A DNA stretch of 64,000 bases from Candidatus Fibrimonadaceae bacterium (GTDB lineage Bacteria; Fibrobacterota; Fibrobacteria; Fibrobacterales; Fibrobacteraceae): assembly GCA_031281345.1 (NCBI GenBank), contig JAITFN010000051.1, positions 1 to 64,000 on the forward strand, given 5' to 3'. The stretch's first letter is position 1. Every line of letters starts with the position of its first letter. The position numbers and the translations under genes were made by a program. Of the stretch, positions 16,440 through 25,295 are shown one piece after another. Under the pieces are notes generated by a model, which saw only the letters and a program-made list of their open reading frames with translations, did not search any database and was not told the DNA's origin.

Positions 16440-16499
16440 TAACCTAAAATCATTACATTTTAAGGAAAATGTTGGTACATATCGCTATAATTCCCTTAT

Positions 16500-16512
16500 T
16501 TTTTTCTACATT
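16500..16512 (+). promoter_or_regulatory. Putative promoter of pilT
   Basis: TTTTTTC is followed by TACATT (16507-16512), 10 nt before ATG 16523. The same string precedes mlaC at 29015. It supports ATG 16523 over the upstream ATG 16469, which would add an odd hydrophobic leader. Confidence 0.45.
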
Positions 16513-16522
16513 ACTTTGTAAT

Positions 16523-17608
16523 ATGCCATATAATGTTCAAGATTTGCTCACCCAAATGGTTAATATGGGTTCTTCGGATTTGCATTTTACCGTTGGAGTT
16601 CCTCCATTAGTTCGCTTGCACGGTGAATTGAAGCCCATTGGTGAAGAAAAACTAACTCCGCAAGAAACAATGCGAATGTCTTATAGCCTTATGAACGAGA
16701 TGCAGCGCAAATCTTTTGAGCAGAGCAAGGAGTGCGATTTTTCCTTTGGCATAAATAATTTAGCCAGATTTCGTGCCAATGCTTATTTGCAAAGAGGCTG
16801 CGTGGGGCTTGCGCTTCGCATAATTCCAATTCGCATTAAAACCTTTGAAGAACTAGGGCTACCAAAAATTATGGCAGATTTCACAAAACGCCCGTCTGGG
16901 TTGGTGCTTGTGACTGGAGCTACAGGTAGCGGCAAATCAACAACGCTCGCAGCTATGATAGACAAAATAAACAAAGAGCGGCACGAGCATATTATCACCA
17001 TAGAAGACCCTATAGAATTTTTGCACAATCACCAGAATTGCATGGTAAATCAGCGCGAAGTTGGCAATGATACTTCCAGTTTTGCACAGGCTTTGAAAAT
17101 GGCACTCCGCCAAGACCCAGACGTGGTGCTTATAGGCGAAATGCGCGACACCGAAACAATGCGCGCAGCCTTGACTATTTCAGAAACTGGTCACTTGGCA
17201 TTTGCAACCCTGCACACAAATTCAACTGTTCAAACCATAAACCGCATAATAGATGCATTCCCAAAAGGCGAGCAGCAAACAATAAGAACACAGCTCTCAT
17301 TTGTGCTTCAAGGTGTTATTTGCCAAACCCTTTTGCCCAAGCTAGGCGGCGGCCGTGTTATGGCTTATGAGGTTATGAATGTTTTGCCCTCAATTCGCGC
17401 TTTGATTAGAGACGATAAAGTTCACCAAATAGAATCCATAATAGAGATAAGCCAAAAATTTGGAATGAACACTATGAATATGAGGCTTGCCGATTTGGTT
17501 CTATCCAGACAAATAGACCGCCTACTCGCTCTGAACAAATCTTCTAACCCAGAAAATTTGGAAAAATTGCTGCTGGAAAAAGAACTTCGGAAAGGAGGCC
17601 CTGCTTAA
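16523..17608 (+). CDS. pilT: Type IV pilus retraction ATPase PilT
   Basis: Hexameric ATPase of 361 residues that depolymerises type IV pili for twitching and adhesion. The protein begins MPYNVQDLLTQMV, as in PilT. Seen are the Walker A GATGSGKST (about 130-139), the Asp box IITIEDPIEF, Walker B DVVLIGEMRD, the His box FATLHTNS and the AIRALIRDDK motif that marks PilT rather than PilB. Eighteen in-frame codons upstream (ATG 16469, with AAGGA close by) encode a hydrophobic stretch atypical for the family. The gene ends directly before pilC. PilB, PilA and PilM-Q are not in the window. Confidence 0.95.
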   Translation: MPYNVQDLLTQMVNMGSSDLHFTVGVPPLVRLHGELKPIGEEKLTPQETMRMSYSLMNEMQRKSFEQSKECDFSFGINNLARFRANAYLQRGCVGLALRIIPIRIKTFEELGLPKIMADFTKRPSGLVLVTGATGSGKSTTLAAMIDKINKERHEHIITIEDPIEFLHNHQNCMVNQREVGNDTSSFAQALKMALRQDPDVVLIGEMRDTETMRAALTISETGHLAFATLHTNSTVQTINRIIDAFPKGEQQTIRTQLSFVLQGVICQTLLPKLGGGRVMAYEVMNVLPSIRALIRDDKVHQIESIIEISQKFGMNTMNMRLADLVLSRQIDRLLALNKSSNPENLEKLLLEKELRKGGPA

Positions 17609-18877
17609 ATGCCGTTTTTTTTATACAAGGCTGTTTCGTCCACAGGAGCTGATTTTAGCGGGCAATTAGAAGCACGCGACCTTGAAGAGGCACGCGGAAT
17701 GTTAATCCGCAGGCATTTGACTATCCAAAGCCTCAAAAAAAAACCAACCGAAATAAAACTGCCTTCGATGGGCACTGGAATAAAATCAAAAGAAATTGCT
17801 CGCTTCACTCGCCAGTTTTCTGCTATGAGCCAAGCAGGACTACCAATAATTCAATCACTTGCAATTTTAGAAGAACAAGCCACAAATCCAACATTGAAAG
17901 CCACAATACACAAAATCACAATGTCTATAAATGGCGGTTCATCTCTTGCAGATGCTCTTGCGCTTCATCCAAAAGTGTTTGATAGGCTTTATATTCACAT
18001 GGTTGCGGCTGGTGAAGCTGGCGGTATTTTAGATGGCATTTTGCTTAGGCTTGCTGAATACCAAGAGGCAAACGAAAGGCTAAAGAGAAAAGTTAAAAAG
18101 GCTATGACATATCCTGCAATGGTAGCGATAGTGGCAATTCTTGTTGTGATAATAATGCTCACTTTTGTTATTCCTCAGTTTGTATCCATATTCAAAGATG
18201 CAGGCATTGGTCTGCCTTGGCCCACAAGGGTGGTTATGGGAGCTTCTGATTTGATAAGAGACAATGTTTTAATTTGGGTTACTGCTGTTGTAGCAATTAT
18301 TGTTGGGGTCAGATATCTGTTGAAACTTCCGAGATTTCGCTTGGTGTTTGATGGTATGATGCTCAAATCACCGCTCTTTGGAGATTTGCTCACAAAGTCA
18401 ACCATTGCACGCTTTTCACGCACGCTAGGCACGCTTTTGAATGCTGGTGTTGCAATTACAGATGCACTTACCGTAACGGCCAAAACCGCAGGCAATACCG
18501 CTGTGGAAAAAGCCATATTGTATATACAAAGTTCAATATCTGGAGGAAAGCCAATAGCCGAGCCTATGAACGAACCTCTGTCTTTTAAATACGATAAAAA
18601 ACAATCCTTATTAAACGACTTGTACGGAATGTTGCCTAAAATAAAGATTTTCCCGCCAATGGTTATACAAATGGCAGGCGTGGGCGAAAAAACCGGTGGG
18701 CTTGGCAATATGTTGATTAAGGTTGCGGATTTTTATGACGAAGAAGTGGACGCGGCAGTTGATACTTTGACTTCTATGATAGAACCGTTGATTATAGTAT
18801 TCCTTGGTGGGTTTATAGGTTTTATATTGGTAGCTATGTATATGCCGATGTTCAGTTTGTCCGATGCGGTGAGCTAA
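17609..18877 (+). CDS. pilC: Type IV pilus inner-membrane platform protein PilC (GspF family)
   Basis: Protein of 422 residues that anchors the pilus assembly and retraction ATPases at the inner membrane. It begins MPFFLYKAVSSTGADFSG and has the two repeated GspF domains: first about 70-195 with FTRQFSAMSQAGLPI, second about 270-400 with FSRTLGTLLNAGVAI. Each is followed by a hydrophobic segment, the last close to the C-terminus. The second domain carries an insertion of about 30 residues (around 310-340, with KYDKKQSLLNDLYGMLPK), longer than usual. ATG follows the pilT stop without a gap, and its ribosome site GGAGG lies inside pilT, so the two are translationally coupled. Confidence 0.93.
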   Translation: MPFFLYKAVSSTGADFSGQLEARDLEEARGMLIRRHLTIQSLKKKPTEIKLPSMGTGIKSKEIARFTRQFSAMSQAGLPIIQSLAILEEQATNPTLKATIHKITMSINGGSSLADALALHPKVFDRLYIHMVAAGEAGGILDGILLRLAEYQEANERLKRKVKKAMTYPAMVAIVAILVVIIMLTFVIPQFVSIFKDAGIGLPWPTRVVMGASDLIRDNVLIWVTAVVAIIVGVRYLLKLPRFRLVFDGMMLKSPLFGDLLTKSTIARFSRTLGTLLNAGVAITDALTVTAKTAGNTAVEKAILYIQSSISGGKPIAEPMNEPLSFKYDKKQSLLNDLYGMLPKIKIFPPMVIQMAGVGEKTGGLGNMLIKVADFYDEEVDAAVDTLTSMIEPLIIVFLGGFIGFILVAMYMPMFSLSDAVS

Positions 18878-18892
18878 AAGCAAGAGGTTATT

Positions 18893-19432
18893 TTGGACTA
18901 TATTTCTCCAATAGGGGTGTTGCGTATAGAAACTTCCGAAAAAGGCTTGCGTGCAATAAGATATTTATCGCAAGAGCAAGAAGCAGATAATACTTTGGAG
19001 TTTCCTCAAAGCGAGTATGCAAGGAATTGCATGGCACTCTGCGTTTCTGCGCTTAACAGCTATTTTGCAAAGCAATGGGGAGTGTTTAGCCAGCTACGTT
19101 CAAAAATACCTTTAGACATAAATGGCACGGATTTTCAGAAAAGAGTTTGGGGAGTAATTTATTCTCTGCCAAACACTTATCCCATTGTTGGCATACATTA
19201 CTCGGAACTTGCATATTTGTCTGGCAAACCAAGTGCAACAAGGGCTTGCGCAAATATTTGCGGGCAAAATGCTATTCCAATTATAATACCCTGCCACAGA
19301 ATAACAGCGGTAAACGGAATTGGCGGTTATGCGGGCGGAATTTCCAAAAAATCCTGGCTTTTATGGCATGAAGGCATAACCAAAGGCTCAAAAACAAACT
19401 TTTACTCCAGCAACCCCCCACAAACGAGGTGA
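18893..19432 (+). CDS. ogt: Methylated-DNA--protein-cysteine methyltransferase
   Basis: Suicide repair protein of 179 residues that removes O6-alkyl groups from guanine. The active-site motif IIIPCHRI places the acceptor Cys at about residue 134. FQKRVW (DNA-binding helix), the RACANICGQN arginine-finger region and GGYAGG complete the family pattern. Start is TTG 18893 with AGAGG upstream; no better start is available without losing the N-terminal strand. It lies 15 nt downstream of pilC and may be read through from that operon. Confidence 0.9.
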   Translation: MDYISPIGVLRIETSEKGLRAIRYLSQEQEADNTLEFPQSEYARNCMALCVSALNSYFAKQWGVFSQLRSKIPLDINGTDFQKRVWGVIYSLPNTYPIVGIHYSELAYLSGKPSATRACANICGQNAIPIIIPCHRITAVNGIGGYAGGISKKSWLLWHEGITKGSKTNFYSSNPPQTR

Positions 19433-19496
19433 ATTTTGTCAACAAATGTATGCAAAACACAACTACTGCCCTTTTGTTCAGTATTTTTTATTATTA

Positions 19497-19508
19497 TTTT
19501 ACTATAAT
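19497..19508 (+). promoter_or_regulatory. Putative recA promoter (-10 element)
   Basis: TTTTACTATAAT ends with a consensus TATAAT at 19503-19508, about 30 nt before the recA start and its AAAGGAAGG ribosome site. No TTGACA is seen at 17 bp, and I could not identify a LexA box with confidence. Confidence 0.55.
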
Positions 19509-19540
19509 ATGGGTAGATAACCCAAACAAAGGAAGGCAGT

Positions 19541-20614
19541 ATGTCTAAAAAAGCAGCAAGCAAAGAAAGCAAAAGTTCGCTTTCACCAGAAAAAGCAAAG
19601 GCCGTAGAAGCCGCCGTTGCGCAGATAGAAAAGAATCATGGCAAAGGTGCCATTATGACTCTTGGCAAGGAGCCTGTAGTGGAAATTCCCGTTATATCAA
19701 CAGGTTGCATTCAGCTTGATATAGCGCTTGGAGTTGGTGGAATTCCAAGGGGAAGGATAATTGAAATTTTTGGACCGGAATCTTCGGGCAAAACAACTCT
19801 AACCTTGCACTGCATAGCAGAGGCTCAAAAAGCAGGTGGGGTAGCCGCATTTATAGATGCAGAGCATGCCTTTGATGCAAGCTATGCCCGCAAGCTCGGT
19901 GTGGACATAGAGGCACTGCTCGTTTCACAACCAGACACAGGCGAACAAGCCCTTGATATATGCGAAACCCTTGTTCGTTCTGGCGCAATAGACCTTATAG
20001 TGGTAGATTCCGTTGCAGCCCTTGTACCCCAAGCAGAAATCAACGGTGAAATGGGCGATAGCCACATGGGTCTCCAAGCCCGCCTTATGAGCCAAGCTCT
20101 CCGCAAATTAACGGGCTTGTTGAATAAGTCAAACACCGCTCTCATTTTTATAAACCAGCTTCGTATGAAAATAGGTGTTATGTTTGGCAATCCAGAAACC
20201 ACCACCGGAGGCAATGCGCTAAAATTCTATGCCTCTCAACGCATAGATATTCGCCGCGTGAGCACCATAAAAGAAGGCGAAAATTCCGTGGGCAACCGCA
20301 CCAGAGTAAAGGTTGTGAAAAACAAAGTTGCACCGCCATTTACACAGTGCGAATTTGATATTCTCTATGGGCATGGAATTTCAAAAGAAGCTTCCATACT
20401 AGACCTTGCAGTGGATTTGGAGTTAATTCAAAAAAGCGGTTCTTGGTTCTCTTACAATGGCGAGAGAATTGGGCAAGGCAGGCCGAATGCTCTTCAATAT
20501 TTAAAAGAGAATGCCGAAATTTCCAAAGAGATTGAAAAGAAAATTCGCGAGCACGGAAAAGAAATTGAAGTGTTTCAAACATCGTCTAGAGAAGATTCTG
20601 ATAGTGAGGAGTAG
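19541..20614 (+). CDS. recA: Recombinase RecA
   Basis: Homologous recombination and SOS coprotease of 357 residues. Walker [10 protein letters not shown] (about 78-86), the MAW-type [10 protein letters not shown] segment, Walker [11 protein letters not shown] and loop L2 ([19 protein letters not shown]) are all present, and the length is normal. The acidic C-terminal tail (SREDSDSEE) is also typical. It has its own promoter and strong ribosome site. A small secreted-protein gene starts 6 nt after the stop and is probably co-transcribed. Confidence 0.98.
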   Translation: MSKKAASKESKSSLSPEKAKAVEAAVAQIEKNHGKGAIMTLGKEPVVEIPVISTGCIQLDIALGVGGIPRGRIIEIFGPESSGKTTLTLHCIAEAQKAGGVAAFIDAEHAFDASYARKLGVDIEALLVSQPDTGEQALDICETLVRSGAIDLIVVDSVAALVPQAEINGEMGDSHMGLQARLMSQALRKLTGLLNKSNTALIFINQLRMKIGVMFGNPETTTGGNALKFYASQRIDIRRVSTIKEGENSVGNRTRVKVVKNKVAPPFTQCEFDILYGHGISKEASILDLAVDLELIQKSGSWFSYNGERIGQGRPNALQYLKENAEISKEIEKKIREHGKEIEVFQTSSREDSDSEE

Positions 20615-20620
20615 TGTTTG

Positions 20621-21043
20621 ATGAGATTTGCAATTTTATTGGTATTAATTCTAGGTTCTAAATTTCCATTAGCAGTTTTTGCTCAGGAATTGCCTAGAGG
20701 TGATATTTCAATAAATGGAGAAGTTCTGCCTGGTTTTTACAAAGCCGGAATTCGCTATGGAAATGCACCAGGCGACTCTCTTTATATTAAATGGTCTCAC
20801 GCCGCTGAAGCAGACACCTTTTGGGTGCATAAGGGAAAATTAAGCTTGGAATACATAACAAGAGAGGGCATTAGAACCGCGTGGTACAATAATCCCTTTA
20901 GATACGAAAGGCGAATGGCGACTCATCACCTAAAAGAACACATATTGAATAGCCCCCTTAAATTCGATACTCTAGAGAGCCTAGCTAAAAAACAAAATCC
21001 GCCATTTTCTGGGAAAAACCTGCAGGAGCATTTCACAAGGTAA
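20621..21043 (+). CDS. Small secreted protein of unknown function
   Basis: I do not recognise this family. The protein has 140 residues and a clear signal peptide (hydrophobic to about residue 20, cleavage likely after AVFA). The mature part is rich in aromatic and charged residues, without cysteines or repeats. ATG 20621 is chosen with GAGGAG about 9 nt upstream; a TTG three bases earlier is in the same frame. It lies 6 nt after recA on the same strand and almost abuts the convergent SPOR lipoprotein gene (3 bp between stops). Confidence 0.6.
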   Translation: MRFAILLVLILGSKFPLAVFAQELPRGDISINGEVLPGFYKAGIRYGNAPGDSLYIKWSHAAEADTFWVHKGKLSLEYITREGIRTAWYNNPFRYERRMATHHLKEHILNSPLKFDTLESLAKKQNPPFSGKNLQEHFTR

Positions 21044-21046
21044 AAA

Positions 21047-21901
21047 CTACTGCTTCTTGAATTTTTTAAGCTTGTTTTTAGCATTTTCGGAGGGAGTTTT
21101 AATAACAGGTGGTGGAGGATCTGCTTTAGCTGGGATTTTTGGCGGAGTCAATACAGGAGCAGAGGATACAGAGGCATTTGCGGCTTTTGCAATGGCTTTG
21201 TATTCTTCTTTAGCTGCAGCTATGGCAGCTGCTCTTTCGGCATCTTTTCTCTCTTGTTCGGTCATTTGTTTAGGTGTTTTTTCGGGACGTTTCTCAACAA
21301 CAAAAGGCTCTGATCCCGAATCTGTCAGTTTGCCAATATTGTCGTTTCTGCTTCTGTCCACCCACCAACGGTAGCCAAGTGGTTCTAGTCTGGATTTGGC
21401 AAATGCTTCTGCGGCAGGTTTTGCATCAAAAAAACCTATTCTAACCCTATTATATGTGCCAATCATGCCTTTTTCTGGGTCTGGATTATCAACTTTTGCG
21501 TTATATGCCTTAATTCCATCGTCTGAGAGTTTTTTAATAATTCTTCTTGCAGATGCCTCAGTTGGAACAATTGATACTTGAATAACATATCTGCCTCTGC
21601 TGAGTTGCTCTGCATCGCCGCTATAATAGGCAACTCTTGGCGGGTCTTTTGGGGGAGGGGGCTCTTTGGCAACTTTTACAGGAGCTTCTTTGACCGGAGG
21701 AGCTGCTTTTGCGGGTTTGGCTGGTTCACTAGGTTTTTCTGCGGCAACCTGTTGTTGCGCATTTTCCTCAGCTGGTGGTGCTGCGGAGTCATTGCCAACG
21801 GCCTGTGCTGGGGGAGGCAAAGGAATGGGAATAACGTCTTCTTCGCAAGCGAGGAAGAGCATTGAAAAGGCAACCGTAGCCAAAACAGCAAGTTTTTTCA
21901 T
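21047..21901 (-). CDS. SPOR-domain lipoprotein
   Basis: Lipoprotein of 284 residues, lipobox Cys at about residue 19 (LFLAC). A long Pro/Ala/Lys-rich stretch (about 25-100) is typical of a periplasm-spanning linker. A SPOR domain follows at about 108-195: the opening GRYVIQVSIVPTEASARRI and the later NRVRIGFFDAKPAAEAF match its two-repeat fold. SPOR domains bind denuded septal peptidoglycan, so a role in division or wall remodelling is likely. The C-terminal part is again Pro/Lys-rich. AGGGAG precedes the ATG and TTTTTATATATTTA lies 30-45 nt up, a promoter like the others in the window. Confidence 0.83.
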   Translation of the reverse strand: MKKLAVLATVAFSMLFLACEEDVIPIPLPPPAQAVGNDSAAPPAEENAQQQVAAEKPSEPAKPAKAAPPVKEAPVKVAKEPPPPKDPPRVAYYSGDAEQLSRGRYVIQVSIVPTEASARRIIKKLSDDGIKAYNAKVDNPDPEKGMIGTYNRVRIGFFDAKPAAEAFAKSRLEPLGYRWWVDRSRNDNIGKLTDSGSEPFVVEKRPEKTPKQMTEQERKDAERAAAIAAAKEEYKAIAKAANASVSSAPVLTPPKIPAKADPPPPVIKTPSENAKNKLKKFKKQ

Positions 21902-21942
21902 ATAAATAAACTCCCTACTTTAAATATATAAAAATTTTGAGA

Positions 21943-23037
21943 CTAGTGACTAACAAATATCATAAGCATCTCCAAATGAAAGGTTTGGGGGTAAAAAGCA
22001 AAGCCTTGAACGCTTTCTAAGGTATAGCCAGCGTTTAGCAGTTTGCGGGTGTCGCGGGCGAGGGTGGCGGGGTTGCAGGATACGTATATCAGTTTGCTGG
22101 TTTTGTTTTTGCAAAGGCACTGGCAAAGTTCATCGGTCATTCCTTCGCGGGGTGGATCTATTAAAATACAGGCTTTGCTCAAAAGGGGGGTGTTTTCATT
22201 GAACCATTCCTCTGCGTTCATCGCGTAAAATTCGCAGTTTCTGCCAAGATTTTTTTCTGCGAATTTTTGGCACAGGGGATTCTGCTCAACGGCAATAACA
22301 CGGTTGAATTGCTCTTGCAAAAATGCGGAAAATAGCCCAACTCCACTGAAAATATCTAAAAGAAGTTCGCCCTTGCCCGCTGCTTTTTGAATTTCACCTA
22401 TCAATTTGGGCAATAGTTCCAAATTGCTCTGAAAAAATACGCTTTCGTCTGCGTGAATGTGCTTGCCCAAAAATTCTTCGCTTTTGTTATCAAATAAATA
22501 ACGCTTTTTCAAATTTGCATTTTCTTTTAGTTTTTCGTTTAAATTTTGCGATAAAACAAGACACTTTTCTATAGGCACCGCATTATTTGCAGCTCGCTCG
22601 CTAAAACCCCAAGGGATGTTTTTATTATTTGTTGCAAACACCTGCGCCCTATAGCGATAAGCCCACTGCGCGCCGTAATGGATTTCAAAATTTTGCGGCA
22701 AATTTATTTTTGCGGTTCGTGTAAATAAATCTGAGACGATTTGTTTTAATAATTCTATTTGTCCTTCAAATTCCACGTGCTGGGCATTGCAGCCTCCGCA
22801 TTTGCCATAGTATTTGCACGGGGGAGTGCGCCGCATTTTATTTGGTTCTAAAATTTTTGTTGCGACTGCTTTTGAAAAATCTCTTTTTTGTTCTGTTATT
22901 TTTATCTCTACCGATTCGTTTGGCAAGGCACCATCAACAAAACATACAGAACCATTAGGCAAACGGGCAAAGCCCGCTCCTCCATTTATTATTTTTTCAA
23001 TTTTTAAAACCTTTTCCCCAGCGGAATAGTAACCCAT
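21943..23037 (-). CDS. 23S rRNA (uracil-5-)-methyltransferase, RumA/RlmD family
   Basis: SAM-dependent RNA m5U methyltransferase of 364 residues. An N-terminal TRAM-like region (about 8-60) is followed by an iron-sulfur cluster site with C74, C80, C83 (PCKYYGKCGGC) and probably C158 (EKCLVL), as in RumA. The SAM pocket reads LLLDIFSGVGLFS. The catalytic region includes IDPPREGM and the nucleophile Cys in VSCNPATLARD. At 364 residues it is shorter than E. coli RlmD (433). RlmC, RlmD and TrmA cannot be told apart reliably by eye, so no symbol is given. The start overlaps the exported-protein gene upstream by 34 nt. Confidence 0.88.
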   Translation of the reverse strand: MGYYSAGEKVLKIEKIINGGAGFARLPNGSVCFVDGALPNESVEIKITEQKRDFSKAVATKILEPNKMRRTPPCKYYGKCGGCNAQHVEFEGQIELLKQIVSDLFTRTAKINLPQNFEIHYGAQWAYRYRAQVFATNNKNIPWGFSERAANNAVPIEKCLVLSQNLNEKLKENANLKKRYLFDNKSEEFLGKHIHADESVFFQSNLELLPKLIGEIQKAAGKGELLLDIFSGVGLFSAFLQEQFNRVIAVEQNPLCQKFAEKNLGRNCEFYAMNAEEWFNENTPLLSKACILIDPPREGMTDELCQCLCKNKTSKLIYVSCNPATLARDTRKLLNAGYTLESVQGFAFYPQTFHLEMLMIFVSH

Positions 23038-23963
23038 TCTTTGAACTTGGGGTTCCAGTAAACAAGATTTGCCGCAGTATTAAAAACTATTATGATAAAA
23101 GCGGGGTTTTCTATTGTGATCTTGGCCTTGGTGGCTGTGTTCACATATTCGCCGGGGTCGGTGAGCATAACGCCGTTTGCTATTACGGTGCCCCTCTCTG
23201 CACTGCCATAAGGGCTTAAATCGTAAGTGCCGTCTTTGAGAGACATATTCACAAATAATGCAACTTGCTCTGTCGATTCATTCAGCAAATATGCTGCGGC
23301 ATCAATATGGCCGTCTCCGTTAAAATCGCCTTTTACCACTGTGAATAGATTTTTAGGGTCGTTTTTTAGTCTTATTGGAAAAGAGGCGAGTTCCTTTGCG
23401 GATTCTGGAAAACGCCAGCCTTCTGGGGCAAAAAATGGCACTGTGTCTCTTGTTAATTTTGAAACAGGAAGGTTTTTTGGTTTTGTGAATTTTAAGTTAG
23501 TATTTGTGGCTTGAAGTTCCATTTTAGTATCTGATATATGCAAAATAGGCATAAAGTTTTTATACTCCTCTTTTATGATTTTTTCAATTTCCTTTCTGGA
23601 GTTCTGGGCTGCCTCTGCATCACTCATGGAACCTTCTTCTATTTCTATTGTGGGATTTTTTGGGTATTTTTGGAGTTCCGAACCTGATAGGCGATATTCT
23701 CCCTCATCTACGGTTATTTTTAGCCTGTATTTCAAATTTATTTTTTGCGGTCCATAGTCTGGATAGTCTATTTCGTATATGCTCACTTCCTTTAATTTCC
23801 AATCGCTCGTGAGTTTCAGGGTATCTGCTTCTAGAGATACTACGGACGAACTAGTTCTGCGTGATTTTTCAAATGTCCAGTTTCCTATAACGGAACTTTG
23901 ATTTATGGTGGCACTATTTGCAAAAACAGCAAGAAATAAAATGCCTGAGAGTATTTTTTTCAT
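23004..23963 (-). CDS. Exported protein with FG-GAP/VCBS-like calcium motif
   Basis: Unrecognised exported protein of 319 residues. ATG 23963 has GAGGT upstream; the frame extends 13 codons further without a ribosome site. The signal peptide is short (MKKILSGILFLAVFANS). The N-terminal half (about 20-120) is strand-rich and could be a lipocalin-like beta-barrel. The second half contains KGDFNGDGHIDAAAYLL, a DxNGDGxxD calcium-binding loop of the FG-GAP/VCBS kind, followed by more strands. A Ca-binding surface or periplasmic protein is a fair guess; no function is claimed. It lies between GT2 and the RNA methyltransferase gene and has its own promoter. Confidence 0.6.
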   Translation of the reverse strand: MKKILSGILFLAVFANSATINQSSVIGNWTFEKSRRTSSSVVSLEADTLKLTSDWKLKEVSIYEIDYPDYGPQKINLKYRLKITVDEGEYRLSGSELQKYPKNPTIEIEEGSMSDAEAAQNSRKEIEKIIKEEYKNFMPILHISDTKMELQATNTNLKFTKPKNLPVSKLTRDTVPFFAPEGWRFPESAKELASFPIRLKNDPKNLFTVVKGDFNGDGHIDAAAYLLNESTEQVALFVNMSLKDGTYDLSPYGSAERGTVIANGVMLTDPGEYVNTATKAKITIENPAFIIIVFNTAANLVYWNPKFKEWVTIPLGKRF

Positions 23964-24000
23964 AAGAACCTCGCTATGGTTGTGTTTCGATTTCCACCCC

Positions 24001-24014
24001 AATATAGAAAAAAA
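24001..24014 (-). promoter_or_regulatory. Putative promoter of the exported-protein gene
   Basis: Minus-strand TTTTTTTC followed by TATATT (24006-24001), just beyond the GT2 stop codon. It lies about 38 nt upstream of ATG 23963 with GAGGT in between. Confidence 0.55.
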
Positions 24015-24716
24015 TCAAGACCTGAATCTCAGTTTTAGCACCAAAAAGAAGGCCTCAGATATTATGCCACCGCTCATTTTTGAAGAACCTTTTGTGCGGT
24101 CTGTGAAAATTATAGGAATTTCCTTTATTTTGAGTCCTTTTTTCCAAAGAGTATGGGTGGTTTCTATTTGAAAGCAATAGCCATCGCTCTTTAGTTTGCC
24201 AAGGTCTAGTTTTTGCAGGGCCTCGCGGCTAAAGCATTTAAAGCCGCCTGTGGCATCGGAAAAAGGCATTCCCGTTGCAAATCTAGTGTAGAGATTTGCG
24301 CAGTAGCTTAAAACCAATCTCTTCCAGTCCCAGTTCACAACTGAAATTTTCCCGTTCAAATAGCGGCTTCCCAAAACCAAATCTGCGTTTTCTGCCTCTT
24401 TCAAAAAAATATTCAATGCCTGCGGGCTGTGGGAACCGTCTGCATCCATTTCGAAAATTCTATCGTAACTTTTTTCCAATGCCCACTTAAAGCCTGCTAC
24501 GTAGGCTGTTCCAAGACCCATCTTTTTTTCACGCCGCAAAAGATGAACCCTGCTGTTTTCTTTGGATAAATTTTCAACAAAATCTCCTGTGCCGTCTGGA
24601 GAGCCATCGTCAACAATTAAAATTTCCAAATTCTCGTTTTGCTTCAAAATACGTGGAATAATCTCTGGGATATTTTCCATTTCGTTGTAAGTGGGAATTA
24701 TTATTAAAAATTTCAT
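24015..24716 (-). CDS. Polyprenol-phosphate mannosyltransferase-like glycosyltransferase (GT2)
   Basis: Soluble family-2 glycosyltransferase of 233 residues. The GT-A fold is clear: IIPTYNEMENI, LIVDDGSPDGTG, the metal-binding FEMDADGSH and the acceptor segment DATGGFKCFSREAL. This is the DPM1 class, which transfers a hexose from a nucleotide sugar to a polyprenyl phosphate. No C-terminal membrane domain is present, as in the minimal members. The ATG overlaps the leuD stop by 4 nt (ATGA), so the two are coupled. The sugar and lipid acceptor are not deducible; envelope glycosylation is the general expectation. Confidence 0.9.
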   Translation of the reverse strand: MKFLIIIPTYNEMENIPEIIPRILKQNENLEILIVDDGSPDGTGDFVENLSKENSRVHLLRREKKMGLGTAYVAGFKWALEKSYDRIFEMDADGSHSPQALNIFLKEAENADLVLGSRYLNGKISVVNWDWKRLVLSYCANLYTRFATGMPFSDATGGFKCFSREALQKLDLGKLKSDGYCFQIETTHTLWKKGLKIKEIPIIFTDRTKGSSKMSGGIISEAFFLVLKLRFRS

Positions 24717-25294
24717 AACGAATTCGCCAAGGCTTCGATTTTATCTTTGTTCAAAAGCAAAACGCTTCTGGCGTGCCAGGAGCCGTCTAAAAACTGCCCG
24801 CGCGGGCCGTCTGCCAATTTTAGCTCATAAGATTTTTCACCAAATTTAGCTTTAAGTTCTTCAACGCTAACAGAAAATTCAGCGGCAGGATTTTTCTCTA
24901 TGCACTCTAAAATTTCTTCGGCTGTTTCGTGGTTTGCAACAAAACATGGAATGCCAATAGAAACGCAATTTCCAAAGAAAATTTCGCTGTAGCTTTCGGC
25001 TATAATGGCTTTTATTCCAAATCGCATAAGAGCCTGTGGTGCATGCTCTCTGCTGGAACCGCATCCAAAATTCCGGTTGGAAACTAGAATACCAGCACCC
25101 TTGTATTTGGAATCTCTAAAAGGGTGAGTGCCGCCTTGTTTGCTAACACCTTCAATATCGTCTTCAAAGGCGTGTTCGCCAAGGCCATCAAAGGTCACGC
25201 ATTTTAAAAACCTTGCGGGTATAATGCGGTCTGTGTCTATGTCGTTGCCTCTAAGTGGCAAACCCTTACTTGTTATTTTCTCTATTGTGCGCAT
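24713..25294 (-). CDS. leuD: 3-isopropylmalate dehydratase small subunit
   Basis: Swivelling subunit of 193 residues of the leucine-pathway dehydratase. The N-terminal GNDIDTDRIIPARFLK, the substrate-recognising NFGCGSSREHAP and the helix that follows match LeuD. It must pair with LeuC (carrying the Fe-S cluster), which is not in this window. AGGTAAT precedes ATG 25294. It follows folE by 1 nt and overlaps the GT2 gene by 4 nt, inside a minus-strand run of unrelated housekeeping genes. Leucine synthesis at the dehydratase step is therefore probably intact, which is relevant to the acid-assimilation operon at the right end. Confidence 0.93.
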   Translation of the reverse strand: MRTIEKITSKGLPLRGNDIDTDRIIPARFLKCVTFDGLGEHAFEDDIEGVSKQGGTHPFRDSKYKGAGILVSNRNFGCGSSREHAPQALMRFGIKAIIAESYSEIFFGNCVSIGIPCFVANHETAEEILECIEKNPAAEFSVSVEELKAKFGEKSYELKLADGPRGQFLDGSWHARSVLLLNKDKIEALANSL

Positions 25295-25295
25295 A

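Noticed and set aside
19433-19540. LexA/SOS box before recA
   Set aside because: No clear dyad of a known LexA type could be recognised by eye; only a -10 element is convincing.
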